Assembly: GCA_030410095.1 (NCBI GenBank)
Contig: JAUFRC010000003.1
Location: forward strand, 310,001 to 374,000
Direction: 5' to 3'
Length of the DNA: 64,000 nt
Origin: Paracoccus cavernae
Lineage (GTDB): Bacteria; Pseudomonadota; Alphaproteobacteria; Rhodobacterales; Rhodobacteraceae
The notes under the pieces are model-generated. The model ran no database searches, was not told the DNA's origin, and was given only the letters and a program-made list of their open reading frames with translations. The position numbers were made by a program, and so were the translations under genes. This document shows, piece by piece, positions 29,247 to 39,793 of this stretch; positions within the stretch are counted from its first letter, which is position 1; every line of letters starts with the position of its first letter.

Positions 29247-30446
29247 TCAGACGCGCTCGATCGCGATGGCGATGCCTTGGCCGACGCCGATGCACATGGT
29301 GGCCAGCGCGCGTTTTCCGCCGGTCTCCACCAGTTCGAGCGCGGCGGAGCCGGTGATGCGCGCCCCCGACATGCCGAGCGGATGGCCAAGCGCGATCGCG
29401 CCGCCGTTGCGGTTCACGCGGGCATCGTCATCGGCAATGCCCAGACGGCGCAGAGTGGCCAGACCTTGGCTCGCAAAGGCCTCGTTCAGCTCGATCACGT
29501 CGAAATCGGCCGGCGTCAGGCCCAGACGCGCCATCAGCTTTTCCGAGGCCGGCGCAGGGCCGATCCCCATGATGCGCGGCTCGACACCCGCCGTCGCCCC
29601 GCCAAGGATGCGCGCGATCGGGTTGAGCCCGTGGCGTTTGACCGCCTCGGCGCTGGCGATGATCAGCGCGGCCGCGCCGTCATTGACGCCTGACGCATTG
29701 CCCGCCGTGACGGAACCACCCTTGCGGAAAGGCGCTTTGAGACCGGCGAGAACCTCGATCGTCGTCGGGCGCGGATGTTCGTCGCGATCGACGATCTGGG
29801 GGTCGCCCTTGCGTTGGGAAATGGTGACCGGCGTGATCTCTCGCGCCAAGCGGCCATTGGCTTGGGCAGCAGCCGCCTTGTCCTGACTGCGCAGCGCGAA
29901 TGCGTCCTGATCCTCGCGCGAGATTGCGAAATCCTCGGCCACGTTTTCGGCGGTTTCCGGCATGGAATCAACGCCGTATTGCGCCTTCATCAGCGGATTG
30001 ACGAAGCGCCAGCCGATGGTGGTGTCGTGGATTTCCGCCGCGCGCGAAAGGCGCTTTCGGCCTTGGGCATGACGAAAGGCGCGCGCGACATCGATTCCGC
30101 GCCGCCCGCGATCATCAGCTCGGCCTCGCCCGCCTTGATCGCGCGCGCCGCCATGATGATCGCATCCATCCCCGAGCCGCACAGCCGGTTGATCGTGGTG
30201 CCCGAAACCGAAACCGGCAGCCCCGCCAGAAGGCTCGACATCCGCGCGATGTTGCGGTTGTCCTCGCCCGCCTGATTGGCGCAACCGAAGATCACGTCGT
30301 CGACGGCCTCCCAATCAAGACCCGCGTGGCGCGCCATCAGCGCGCGCAGGGGATCGCCCCAGATCATCGGCGCGCACGCCCGACAAAGCCCCGCCGAAAC
30401 GCCCGATCGGGGTCCGGATATAATCGCAAATGAAAACGTCGCGCAT
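29247..30446 (-). CDS. pcaF: Beta-ketoadipyl-CoA / acetyl-CoA acyltransferase (PcaF-type thiolase), two frame breaks
   Basis: About 400 residues. Thiolase motifs: N-terminal YIRTPIGRFGGALS, nucleophilic Cys in NRLCGSGMDAI, ELNEAFASQ, the His of GGAIALGHPLGMSGAR, and the second Cys in MCIGVGQGIA. The opening MRDVFICDYIRTPIGRFGG is typical of PcaF. Breaks are near 30355 and 30050. It lies 2 bp after pcaJ in a pcaIJF operon and would cleave beta-ketoadipyl-CoA to succinyl-CoA and acetyl-CoA, the last step of aromatic catabolism through protocatechuate or catechol. Confidence 0.88.
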
Positions 30447-30448
30447 GG

Positions 30449-31120
30449 TCAAAGCTCCGGCACAATGAGATCGGCAACCGGCCCGTCCAGATGGAGCGGG
30501 GCGCCGGTCAGGGCTTGCAGGTCGTCGAAGGAGATCGAGGGCAGTTTCTCGCGCAGAACGAAGCGGCCGCCCTCGATGTCGATGACCGCAAGCGAGGTAT
30601 AGACGCGCGTGACGCAGGCCACGCCCGTGAGGGGCAGCGTACAGGCCTTTAGCAGTTTCGGCTTGCCGTCCTTGGTGACGTGATCGGTGATCACCGCGAC
30701 GCGTTTCGCGCCATGAACCAGATCCATCGCGCCGCCGACTGCAGGCACGCCTTTGGGTCCAACCGACCAATTCGCGAGGTCACCATTCTGCGCGACCTGA
30801 TAGGCCCCGAGGATCGCCACATCGAGATGCCCGCCCCGCACCATCGCGAAACTGTCGGCATGATGGAAAAACGACGCGCCGGGCTTGAGCGTGATCGCCT
30901 TTTTGCCCGCGTTGATCAGATCCCAGTCCTCGGTGCCCGCCGCAGGGGCCTCGCCAAAGCCCAAAACGCCGTTTTCGGTGTGGAAAACCGCCTCGCGGCC
31001 CTTGGGCTGGAATTTCGCGACCATTTCGGGAAAGCCGATCCCGAGATTGACGTAAGCGCCGTCCTGAATGTCTTGCGCCGCGCGCCACGCGATCTGCGCA
31101 TTGCCGAGTTTGATGGTCAT
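30449..31120 (-). CDS. pcaJ: 3-oxoadipate CoA-transferase subunit B
   Basis: An intact 223-residue protein. The catalytic glutamate is in HTENGVLGFGEAP, the signature of CoA-transferase family I beta subunits. NLGIGFPEMV and VGGAMDLVHGAK also match SCOT/PcaJ. The ATG overlaps the pcaI stop (ATGA), so the two subunits are co-translated. It transfers CoA from succinyl-CoA to beta-ketoadipate, feeding PcaF. A generic 3-oxoacid CoA-transferase is the alternative. Confidence 0.88.
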   Translation of the reverse strand: MTIKLGNAQIAWRAAQDIQDGAYVNLGIGFPEMVAKFQPKGREAVFHTENGVLGFGEAPAAGTEDWDLINAGKKAITLKPGASFFHHADSFAMVRGGHLDVAILGAYQVAQNGDLANWSVGPKGVPAVGGAMDLVHGAKRVAVITDHVTKDGKPKLLKACTLPLTGVACVTRVYTSLAVIDIEGGRFVLREKLPSISFDDLQALTGAPLHLDGPVADLIVPEL

Positions 31121-31850
31121 GCCTGCACCTCCGGATAGCTGGCATTGGCGCGGTTGAGGGCCTCTTCCTGCGCGGGATCGGAGACTTCGATGATCGCATC
31201 GACGAAGATGCCCGGCGTGATGACGCTTTCGGGCTCGATCATGCCCGCCTCGACGGCGCGGCTGACCTGAACCACGGTGCGCGCGGCCGCCATCGCCATG
31301 ATCGGCGCGAAATTGCGCGCGGCCATGCGGAAGGTCAGGTTGCCGTGGGCATCGCCGAGCTCTGCCTTGAGCAGCGCGAAATCGGCCTTGAGCCAGCGCT
31401 CCTGCACATAGGAACGCCCTCGAATTCGGCGACGGGCTTGCCCTTGGCCAGATCGGTCCCGAAAGAGGTCGGCGTATAGAAAGCGGGAATGCCCGCGCCG
31501 CCTGCGCGGATACGCTCGGCCAAAGTGCCCTGCGGCACCAGTTCAAGCGCGATCTCGCCGGCCAGATATTTCGTGGTGAAGACCACCGGATCGGCCGAAC
31601 GCGGGAAAGAGCAGATCATCTTGGCGACCATGCCCTGCTCGATCAGCGCGGCAATGCCGACGTGACCGTTGCCGGCGTTGTTGTTGATCACGGTCAGCGC
31701 CTTGGGGCTGCCGGTCGCGAGAAAGCGGTCGATCAGGGCATGGATCAGCTCGATCGGCGCGCCCGAGCCGCCAAATCCGCCGATCATTACCGTGGCCCCG
31801 TCAGGGATGCCGGCAACGGCCTCCTGCAGCGAGGCAATGCGCTTGTCCAT
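31117..31850 (-). CDS. pcaI: 3-oxoadipate CoA-transferase subunit A, one frame break
   Basis: About 244 residues. The alpha-subunit signature GATVMIGGFGGSGAP, INNNAGNGHVG and AGGAGIPAFYTPTSFGT are typical of PcaI/SCOT-A. One G is missing near 31418, where EFEG continues RSYVQERWLKADFALL. ATG 31850 follows GGAGGACAG. It is the first gene of pcaIJF and diverges from the IclR regulator, with the operator region between. Confidence 0.88.
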
Positions 31851-31909
31851 TCTGTCCTCCGTCACTGTTGGCGCGATCTTGCGCCTTCCGGCGGGCAAGG
31901 CGAAGCCGG

Positions 31910-31959
31910 TTTGTGCGCATCTTGAACTTTGTTCAACTGGCGGGTAAATTTGTGCGCAT
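31910..31959. promoter_or_regulatory. Probable IclR operator between pcaI and its regulator
   Basis: A perfect inverted repeat TTGAAC-TTT-GTTCAA is at 31922-31936, a layout typical of IclR-family sites. It is bracketed by an 11-bp direct repeat TTTGTGCGCAT at 31910-31920 and 31949-31959, the second copy reaching the regulator's own start codon, which suggests autoregulation. Confidence 0.6.
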
Positions 31960-32715
31960 GGTGAACAAAACCGATTTTATCGCCTCTTTGGGCAAGGGTC
32001 TGGCCGTGATCGAGGCCTTTCGCGCCGAATCGCCGCGCCTCGCGATTGCGGATGTGGCCGAGGCGACCGGCCTTGACCGCGCCACGGCGCGGCGCTGCCT
32101 GCTGACGCTGCACAGCCTCGGCTATGCCGATTACGACGGCAAATACTTCACGCTGACGCCGCGGGTTTTGCGGCTCGGCATGGGGGCTTTGGCCGCACTG
32201 CCTTTGGCGCAGATGGTGCAGCCCTGGCTCGACCAGCTGTCCGAACGGATCGGGCAATCGGTGTCGGTGTCGATCCGCGACGAGACCGAGATCGTCTATC
32301 TCGCCCGCGCGGCGCAGCGCAAAGTCATGTCGATCGGGCTTTGCCCGGCTCGCGGCTTCCGGCACATTGCTCCTCGATGGGGCGGGTGCTGCTGGCCGCC
32401 CTGCCCGAGCCGGAAGCCCGCGCGCTGGTCGAGCGCTCGGACCTGTCGCCGCGCACGCCCTTCAGCCTGACCATGCCGGAAGAGATCTTCGCGCGGCTGC
32501 GGCAGATACGCCACGACGGTTATGCCGTCATCGATCAGGAGATCGAGCTGGGCCTGTGTTCGCTGGCGGTCCCACTTTACGACGGGCATGGCCGCGTGGT
32601 CGCGGCCCTGAACACCGGCGTCGCGAAAACGGCGGATATGCCGGCGCGACTGGTCGTCGATTATCTGCCCGCGCTACTCGGCGTGCAGGACGGGCTGCGG
32701 CGCATCATCCACTGA
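31958..32715 (+). CDS. IclR-family regulator of the pca genes (PcaR-like), one frame break
   Basis: About 252 residues. An N-terminal winged helix (IASLGKGLAVIEAF, IADVAEATGLDRATARRCL) is followed by the IclR effector domain (SVSIRDETEIVYLARA, GSRLPAHCSSMGRVLLAAL, ELGLCSLAVPL). The GSRLPAHCSSMGR stretch is typical of the PcaR/PobR subgroup. One base is missing near 32345. It is divergent from pcaIJF and most likely controls it in response to beta-ketoadipate or a related acid. The 3' end overlaps the convergent LysR gene by 42 bp. Confidence 0.85.
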
Positions 32716-33641
32716 GCCACCGGAGCCTTCCGCGCCCGCGTGCCCCGCCACCAGATCGGCAAAGGCGCGCGCCGCGCGGGAAAAGTGGCGCTCGAGATGG
32801 CGCAGCTGCAAAAACGGGCGCGCATCGAGGGTAAAGGGCAGCGCGACCAGACGGCCCGCCTCGATCAGCGGACCCGCGACCAGACGCGGCACGACCCCCA
32901 GACAGGGCTGTGTTCGACCGCCGAACAGACCGCCTCGTTGGTCGAAAACTCCATCATCACGCGCAGCGCGGCCGGATCGCCGCCCATGCGGCGCAGCTGG
33001 TCCTCGAAGCTCGAGCGTGTCCCCGAGCCGCTCTCGCGCATGACCCACAGCTGCGCGGCAAAGCCCTGACGCAGACGCGCGGGCGGACGGACGGCCCAGG
33101 GATGCGTGGGGGCGGCGATCAGGACGAGCTGGTCCTGCGCGACCGCCGAAACCGCGATCCGCGCGGCCTCGGGCCCGCTCAAACGGCTTTCGACCTCGCC
33201 CTCGACAAAGCCCAGATCACAGGCGCCACGCTGGACGGCATCGAGACATTGGCTGGTGTTTCCGACCGCGATGTCGAGATCGATCGCGGGATGCAAGGCT
33301 TTGTATTCCATAACGAAACGGGGCAGCCAATGGCTCGCGACCGTCTGGCTGGCAAAGATGCGCAGCGCCCCAATCCGAAGTCCCGAGAGATCGCCGAGCG
33401 TGGTTTCCGCATCCTGAACGCCTGCCAGAATCCCGCGCGCTTTCTCTTGCAGGATACGCCCCGCCTCGGTCAGCCGGATGCCGCGCCCGACGCGGTCGAA
33501 CAGCGCCACCTGATGGGTGTTTTCCAGCGTCGCAATCGCGCCGCTCACCGCCGATTGCGTCAGATTGAGACGCCGCGCCGCCTCGGTGACATGTTCGAGT
33601 TCGGCGACCATCAGGAAAATGCGCAGCTGTTCAAAGGTCAT
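32674..33641 (-). CDS. LysR-family regulator (CysB/CbbR-like layout), one frame break
   Basis: About 322 residues. The N-terminal helix-turn-helix is clear (FEQLRIFLMVAELEHVTEAA, LNLTQSAVSGAIATLE), followed by the effector-binding domain (LRIFASQTVASHWLPRFV, GNTSQCLDAVQRGACDLGFV). One base is missing near 32910, within SAVE...GLGVVPRLVAGPL. Its start lies 153 bp from the divergent SDR gene, so it may control that gene. The C-terminal residues overlap the IclR gene tail to tail. Confidence 0.82.
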
Positions 33642-33794
33642 CGCCCCATCCTTTTTCGCAACTGTGACCGAATTGCGGCGCGGCGCAAGCGCTCCGCGCC
33701 ACCCGAATGCCATGCTGTACCGCTTGCGCATTTTGCGCTGGCCCTTTGCCCCCGCCCCCATCCTGCGGCCGAAACGCCAAAAGAGGATGCGGTC

Positions 33795-34539
33795 ATGTCT
33801 GAATTTGCAGGGAAACTGGTGGTCATTACGGGTGCGGCGCGCGGAATCGGCGCGGCGACTGCCCGCGCTTTTGCCGCCAAAGGTGCCAAACTCGGGCTGA
33901 TATCGCGCGACAAGGCCGCGCTGGAGGCTTTGGCGGCCGAGACCGGCGGGCTGGCATTGCCCTGTGACGTGGCCGATGGTGCGGCGCTCGCCAAAGCGGT
34001 TGCCGAAGCCGAGGCGGCCTTCGGTCCGCTGGCGGTTCTCGTCAACAACGCCGGCATGATCGAGCCGGTCTCGCTTTTGTCCGAAACCGATCCCGAGGCT
34101 TTCGTCCGCGCGGTCTCCGTCAATTTCATCGGCGTTTTCAACGGGATGCGCGCAGCGATGCCCGGCATGATCGCGCGCGGAGAAGGCACGATCCTGACGG
34201 TGAGTTCGGGCGCGGCCCATAATCCCTACGAGGGTGGTCGGCCTATTGTTCCTCGAAGGCGGGCGCATGGATGCTGAGCCAGAGCGCCCATCTCGAGGCG
34301 GCCTCGAAGGGCTGCGCATCCTCTCGCTCTCGCCCGGCACGGTTGCGACCGATATGCAGCGCGTGATCAAGGCGACGGGGGTCAATCCGGTCAGCCAGCT
34401 CGAATGGTCCGATCACGTCCCGCCCGAATGGCCGGCGCAGGCGATCGTCTGGCTCTGCGGCGACGGCGGGGCGGATTATGCCGGGCGCGAGACCTCGCTG
34501 CGCGACGAGGATCTGCGCCGCAAGATCGGACTGATCTGA
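33795..34539 (+). CDS. Short-chain dehydrogenase/reductase, two frame breaks
   Basis: About 248 residues. SDR motifs: cofactor loop TGAARGIG near residues 13-20, NNAG (VLVNNAGMIEP), catalytic Ser in LTVSSGAA and the YxxxK pair in AYCSSKAG. Breaks are at 34232 (restoring PYEGWSAYCSS) and 34308 (SKGLRILSLSPG); each needs one G. It is a cytosolic NAD(P)-dependent oxidoreductase of unknown substrate, divergent from the LysR gene. Confidence 0.85.
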
Positions 34540-34572
34540 GGCGGAACAGCGGATGGAACGGGGCTTCGGCCC

Positions 34573-36251
34573 CTAGCCCTGCTGCTCGTTGCGCCCGATC
34601 CGCGCCAGCAGGATCACCGGCAGAATGCCCACGACGACAATCGCCAGCGCGGCAATCGAGGCCTCCTCATAGGTGCCGCGCGCGGCCTCGCCGTAAAGAT
34701 GGGTGGCCAGCGTCTCGAAATTGAGCGGGCGCAGCAGCAGCGTCGCCGACAATTCCTTCATGCAATCGACGAAAACCAGCAGCCCCGCCGCCGCGATCGC
34801 CGCCTTGGACAGCGGCAGATGGACGTGGCGGAAGGTGCCCGTCAGGCTGTGGCCGAGCGTGCGCGCGGCCTGATCGTAGCTGCGCGGGATGCGGGTCAGA
34901 CCCGCCTCGACCGAGCCGACCGAAATCGCGAGGAACCGCGCGAGATAGGCATAGCCCAAAGCCGCCCCCGAGCCGATCAGCAAAAGGCCGGTCGAGACGC
35001 CCAGCCATTCCCGCGCCTGCGCGTCGAGAAAGTCGAAACCCGCCGTGGCGATCAGGATGCCGAGCGCCAGCACCGTCCCCGGCATGGCATAGCCGAGCGT
35101 CGAGATGCGCGAGACCGCCTGCATTCCCCGCTGCGGATAGGAGCGCGCGGCAAAGGCTACGACCAGCCCGCAGACCAGCACCGCGACCGTCGCCAACGCC
35201 GAGAGGGTGGTATTGCGCGCCTCGATCAGCAATTTCCCCGAGAGGCCCGCGAACTGGAACCGCTTCCATGCCTCGACCGCGAGATAGCCGGCGGGCAGCA
35301 GAAAGCCGAAAACCACGGGCAGAAGCCCGAGGACCAGCGCCAGAGCGGCGGCTTTGCCCTTGAGCGGCTTTGGCGCGAAGCTGCGGGCACGCTGCGCGGT
35401 GATGCTGTAGCGCTGGCGCCGGCGCGCCCACCGCTCGAGCGAGACCAGCGCGATCACCAGCACGATCATCGCCAGCGCGATTTGCGCCGCGCCCGGCAGA
35501 TCCGAACGCGTGACCCAGGTGGTATAGATCGACACCGTCAGCGAGCGCACGCCGAGAAATTCGGAGGCGCCGATGTCGTTGAGCGTCTCCATCAGGGCAA
35601 GGCTGACCCCGACCGCGACGGCGGGGCGCGCAAGCGGCATGGCCACGCGCCAAAATCGCGCGGCGGCGGATGCCCAAAGTGCGCGCGACCTCGACCAGAT
35701 TGGCGGCCTGCGTCATGAACATCGCGCGGACCGGCAGGTAGACATAGGGGTAAAGCACGAGGCTGAGCAGGATGATCGCCCCGCTCATCGAGCGGATGTC
35801 GGGCAGGCGGAACTGGCGCGGGCTGTCGTAACCCAAAACCGCGCGCACCCCGACTGCACCGGCCCAAGCGGGTGCAGCAGGTCGAGATAGGCATAGGCCA
35901 CGATATAGGTCGGCACCGCCAAAGGCAGCAAAAGCGCCCATTCGAGCACCCGTTTGCCCTTGAAATCATAGGCCGTGACCAGCCATGCCGCCCCCGTCCC
36001 GATCGCGGCGACCAAAACCCCCACTCCCGCCATGAGGATCGCGGTCTGGGACAGCGCATGGGGAAGCACAAAGCGCGCGAGATGCGACCAGAGCCCCGCC
36101 GAGCCCTGAAGCGCCTGCCACAGCAGCGCCGCGACCGGCACCATGACCAGCGCCGCGATCACGAAGCTCGCAAACAGCCAAACCCTTCCGCGGCTGCGGA
36201 AGGGTTTGAACAGGCGGCGCTGGCCGCGGAAATTTCGCTCTGAGACATCAT
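34573..36251 (-). CDS. Ferric-iron ABC transporter permease (FbpB-type), three frame breaks
   Basis: About 560 residues with two permease halves, each about six helices, as in FbpB/SfuB. EAA-like loops are VARTLGIRRRAI in the first half and QAARTLGHSLTGTFRHVHLP in the second. Breaks: within the first codons near 36240, at about 35853 (PVQSGVRAVLGYDSP) and at about 35655 (RRAIFWRVAMPLARP). I start at the tandem ATGs at 36251/36248. It follows the binding-protein gene by 58 bp on the same strand. Confidence 0.82.
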
Positions 36252-36266
36252 CGCCCGAATGCAGAA

Positions 36267-36290
36267 AGGCGGCACCTCGCGGCACCGCCT
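36267..36290 (-). other. Small hairpin between the iron-binding protein and permease genes
   Basis: AGGCGG and CCGCCT pair around a 12-base loop and, read on the minus strand, run into TT. This fits a weak attenuator that lets the abundant binding protein be made in excess of the permease. The evidence is structural only. Confidence 0.4.
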
Positions 36291-36309
36291 CCGACGTTAT
36301 CCGCCGTAA

Positions 36310-37335
36310 TCAGTTGTCGAAGCCAACTTTGTCGACCAGCTCGCTGGCTTCCTTGCGGTTCTTGACGATCTCGGTCAACGGGGTGCTGTCGATCTTCAGC
36401 GTGCCGAAGGAAGCGACGATCGGGTCGATTTCGGCATTCGGGTTGACCGGATATTCGAAATTCGCCTCGCCGTAGATCTTCTGCGCCTCGTCCGATGCCA
36501 GATATTCGATCAACTGGACGGCCTGATCGCGGTTGGGTGCATTCTTGGCAACGGCCGCGCCCGAGATGTTCACATGGGTGCCGCCGTCGGCGAAGGTCGG
36601 CAGAACGACCTTGATCGCATCGCCCCATGCGCGCTGTTCGTCGCCGCCTTTGCCCGAGCGCATCAGCCCGACGTAATAGGAGTTCGCAACAGCGATATCG
36701 CAGATGCCGCCGAGGATGTCCTTGGCACCGTCGCGGTCGCCGCCACCCGCCTGACGCGCGAGATTGGCCTTGAGGCCGGTCAGCCATTCCTCGGTCTGGG
36801 CCGCGTCGTGATGCGTGAGGAAGGCCGAGATCAGGCCGGTGTTATAGGGGTGCTGGCCCGAACGGATGCAGACTTTGCCCTTCCATTTCGGATCGGCCAG
36901 CTCTTCATAGGTGATCGCGTCCAGATCGAGATCCTTGGCCGCATAGACGACGCGGGCGCGCATCGACAAAGCGAACCACTGGTTGCCCGGATCGCGCAGG
37001 TTTTCCGGAACAGCCGCGCTGAGCGCCTCGGATTCGACCGGCTGGGTCAGGCCCTTTTCGACCAGATCGACCAGATTGCCGACATCGACCGCCATCAACA
37101 CATCGGCGGGCGAGCTTGCGCCTTCCGAAGCGACACGCTCCGCCAGACCATCCTTGAGGAAGACGGTATTCACCTTGACGCCGGTCTTGGTGGTGAAGGC
37201 TTCGAGCAGCGGCTCGACCAGACCCGGCTCGCGCGAGGTATAGAGGTTCAGCTCTTGCGCGGCGAGACTACCGGCGGAACCGGCCATGACGGCGCCGGCC
37301 AGAAGAAGACGCGACAGATTGCGATCGAAGATCAT
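36310..37335 (-). CDS. Ferric-iron ABC transporter substrate-binding protein (FbpA/FutA-type)
   Basis: An intact 341-residue protein with a signal peptide (LSRLLLAGAVMAGSAGSLAA). The mature start ELNLYTSREPGLVEPLLEAF and the VANSYYVGL motif, whose tyrosines coordinate ferric iron, identify the FbpA/FutA family. AGAGG lies upstream of the ATG. An AT-rich 167-bp leader separates it from the upstream ATPase gene, so it probably has its own, likely iron-regulated, promoter. Confidence 0.9.
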   Translation of the reverse strand: MIFDRNLSRLLLAGAVMAGSAGSLAAQELNLYTSREPGLVEPLLEAFTTKTGVKVNTVFLKDGLAERVASEGASSPADVLMAVDVGNLVDLVEKGLTQPVESEALSAAVPENLRDPGNQWFALSMRARVVYAAKDLDLDAITYEELADPKWKGKVCIRSGQHPYNTGLISAFLTHHDAAQTEEWLTGLKANLARQAGGGDRDGAKDILGGICDIAVANSYYVGLMRSGKGGDEQRAWGDAIKVVLPTFADGGTHVNISGAAVAKNAPNRDQAVQLIEYLASDEAQKIYGEANFEYPVNPNAEIDPIVASFGTLKIDSTPLTEIVKNRKEASELVDKVGFDN

Positions 37336-37502
37336 GAGGAAACCTCTGAGGGGATGGGTGACAATTTTACTTGGACGTGATGCTCTTATATCTTAGAGCT
37401 TTAATCAAGATTGACCGTTCTGGGACAAAATGTCGCATCCCGAAACCCGCCTGTCGCGCCCTTTGGCCAAGCGGATGCGCGGCCCGCGACGGATTGCGGC
37501 GA

Positions 37503-38576
37503 TCAGCCTTCGGGCCGCGGCTGGGCCGGATCGGCAAAGACATGGACCTGCGCCCCGTTCAGCCGCAGGCTGACGCGCGCGCCGACCTCCATCGGGATGC
37601 GGAAATGGCTGTGCATGCGCAGGGGCGCGCCGAGCGGATGGACCTGAATGTCGATCTGCTCGCTCTCGCCGATGAAGGTTTTCCCCAGCACCCGCGCCGA
37701 AATCCCCGCCCCATCCGGCTCGATCGACAGCGCTTGCGGGCGGATGCAGGCCAAAGCGAGCGTCCCGTCCGGCAGGTCGAGATTGCCCGGAAAGGCCCCG
37801 ATCGGGGTTTCGAGCATCCCCTGCGACCAGATCCCCGTCAGCCGGTTGCACGGCCCCATGAATTCGGCGGCATAGGGCGAGACGGGGTTGTCGTAGATCG
37901 CGAAAGGGCTCGCGACCTGCTCGATGGTACCCTCGCGCATCAGCACGATGAGATCGCCGACCGCCAGAGCCTCTTGCGGATCATGGGTGACGATGATCGC
38001 GGTCGCGCCAAGCGCGCGCAGGGTCTGGACGGTCTCGCGCCGGACCTTCTCGCGCAGGCCCTGATCGAGATTGGAGAAAGGCTCGTCCATCAGCAGGATC
38101 GCGGGCTTGGGCGCCATGGCGCGGGCAAGGGCCACGCGCTGCTGCTCGCCCCCGAAAGCGAATGCGGGAAACGGCCGCGCAAATGGCCGATGCTGATGCG
38201 CTCGGCGACTTCGGCAACGCGGGCATCGCGCTCGGCGCGCGACAGGTGGCGCAGGCCGAAGGCGAGGTTGTCGTCCACGCTCAGATGCGGAAACAGCGCG
38301 TAATCCTGAAACATGAAGCCGATGGCGCGGTCTTCGGGCTCGATGAAGGTACGCGGCCCGACGATCTCCCGACCGCCCATGCGGATGCGGCCGCCATCCG
38401 GCGCATCGACCCCGCGAGCAGGCGCAAAAGCGTCGATTTCCCAGAGCCCGATTCCCCCAGCAGGCAGGTGATCTTGCCTTCGGGCACAGCCAAGGTGATG
38501 TCGGAGAGAACCTCGCGCGCGCCGAACCGGCGCACGAGGCCGTCGATTTCAAGGCGATGCGACCGGCTTCGGACAT
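37503..38576 (-). CDS. Ferric-iron ABC transporter ATP-binding protein (FbpC-type), three frame breaks
   Basis: About 359 residues. Walker A GESGSGKST, signature LSGGEQQR, Walker B AILLMDEP and switch His in IVTHDPQEAL are followed by a C-terminal TOBE-like domain (ALACIRPQALSIEPDG, FIGESEQIDIQV). Breaks are near 38552, 38408 (LLAGVDAPDGGRI) and 38155 (SLSGGEQQR). ATG 38576 (MSEAGRIA) has GAGG nine bases upstream. It is placed upstream of the binding protein, an unusual order for fbpABC but on the same strand. Confidence 0.85.
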   Translation of the reverse strand: MSEAGRIALKSTASCAGSARARFSPTSPWLCPKARSPACWGNRALGNRRFCACSRGRCAGWRPHPHGRSGDRRAAYLHRARRPRHRLHVSGLRAVSASERGRQPRLRPAPPVARRARCPRCRSRRAHQHRPFARPFPAFAFGGEQQRVALARAMAPKPAILLMDEPFSNLDQGLREKVRRETVQTLRALGATAIIVTHDPQEALAVGDLIVLMREGTIEQVASPFAIYDNPVSPYAAEFMGPCNRLTGIWSQGMLETPIGAFPGNLDLPDGTLALACIRPQALSIEPDGAGISARVLGKTFIGESEQIDIQVHPLGAPLRMHSHFRIPMEVGARVSLRLNGAQVHVFADPAQPRPEG

Positions 38577-38840
38577 GTCTGCCATCCTCGTTACCCCATA
38601 GCTCCGGCCGCGACGGCCCGTCCGGTCGACCGCCTGCCGCCTGCCCTCGGGCCTGCGGCGGTGAAGCCGAGTGTTTTTGTTCCATACTGGGGAAGCATGG
38701 CCCCCGTCCAGTCACTGCTTGCCGCGCGCGCCAAGCCTGTCGCGCCCGAAAGTCGCGCTCGCGGCAAGCCGCAAAGGTGGGTATGATGATGGCCGACGAC
38801 AACCATCCGGCTTGTGCCGCCCCGCACGGAAAGAGCGACC

Positions 38841-39538
38841 ATGCGCATCAATGACGATTTCGACCGGCCGGTTCTGGTCCAGGGCGCGGCGCTCGACTGG
38901 ATCCCCAGCCCTGCGGCAGGGGTCGACAGGCGGATGCTCTTCCGGATCGGGGACGAGGTTGCCCGCGCCACCTCGATCGTGCGCTATGCCCCCGGCAGCA
39001 GCTTTCCGCGCCATATCCATTCGGGCGGCGAGGAGATCCTCGTCCTCGAAGGCACCTTTCAGGACGAGCACGGAGACTATCCGGCGGGCAGCTATTTCCG
39101 CAATCCGCCCGGCACCGGCCATGTGCCTGCGGCCGAAGACGGCTGCGTGATCTTCGTGCGGCTCTGGCAATATCGCGCGGGCGATGCGGTCCAGATCGTG
39201 CGCCAACCCGGCGAGGGCGAGGAGCTCGCGCCCCGTTCGGGCGAGACCCGCCTGCGCCGCCTCTTTGCCGACGGGGCCGAAGAGGTCCGCATCGGCGATT
39301 GGGCCGCAGGGGCCGACATCGCGATCGACAATCCGCGCGGGCTGGAATTCATCGTCATCACAGGCGGCGCCACCGTCAGAGGCGCGCTTGGCGGGAACGA
39401 GACCCTGCGCCCGCAAAGCTGGGGCCGCCTGCCCGCAGGCCAACCCTGAGCGCGGTTGCGGGACCAGAGGGCGTCTCGATCTGGATCAAGGACGGCGCGC
39501 TGCTGCATCCCGATGTACTGACCCTGCCCGGGACCTAG
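38841..39538 (+). CDS. ChrR-like cupin protein, one frame break
   Basis: About 232 residues in two cupin-like halves. The first has the metal site HIHSGGEEILVLEGTF with PAGSYFRNPPGTGH; the second is more diverged. The fold resembles the C-terminal cupin of anti-sigma factor ChrR, but the zinc-binding N-terminal domain is missing, so this is a stand-alone ChrR-like cupin and not a full anti-sigma factor. One C is missing near 39444, after which AGQPLSAVAGPEGVSIWIKD completes the second domain. It is divergent from the iron transporter. Confidence 0.75.
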
Positions 39539-39708
39539 GCCCCTTTCGCAGCCCCTCAAGCCCCATTGCCGCATGAAACCGCGCGCAGGATTTTGCCTGC
39601 ACGCGGACGAAGTCGTTGGCGATTTCCGACCGCATTGCACCCAAGTGTTCGCAAATTGCGAACGCCGCATTTGCCCTGCGGAGACGGTGATACCACTCCT
39701 TATCACTT

Positions 39709-39726
39709 TAATACCGAACCGTATTA
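39709..39726. promoter_or_regulatory. Palindromic operator upstream of the DMT exporter / TetR operon
   Basis: TAATAC and GTATTA form a perfect inverted repeat around the 6-base spacer CGAACC. It lies 68 bp before the exporter start, within an AT-rich promoter-like stretch. The most likely binder is the TetR regulator encoded in the same operon. Confidence 0.6.
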
Positions 39727-39793
39727 TTCTAACTTGAGCTCAACGAAAGCCGCATCGACTGGCTGGAACCCGTAGCCCAAGAAAGAAAGAACG

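Noticed and set aside
38841..39538. Annotating the cupin gene as anti-sigma factor ChrR
   Set aside because: The N-terminal zinc-binding anti-sigma domain is absent and no sigma factor gene is adjacent; only the cupin part is similar.
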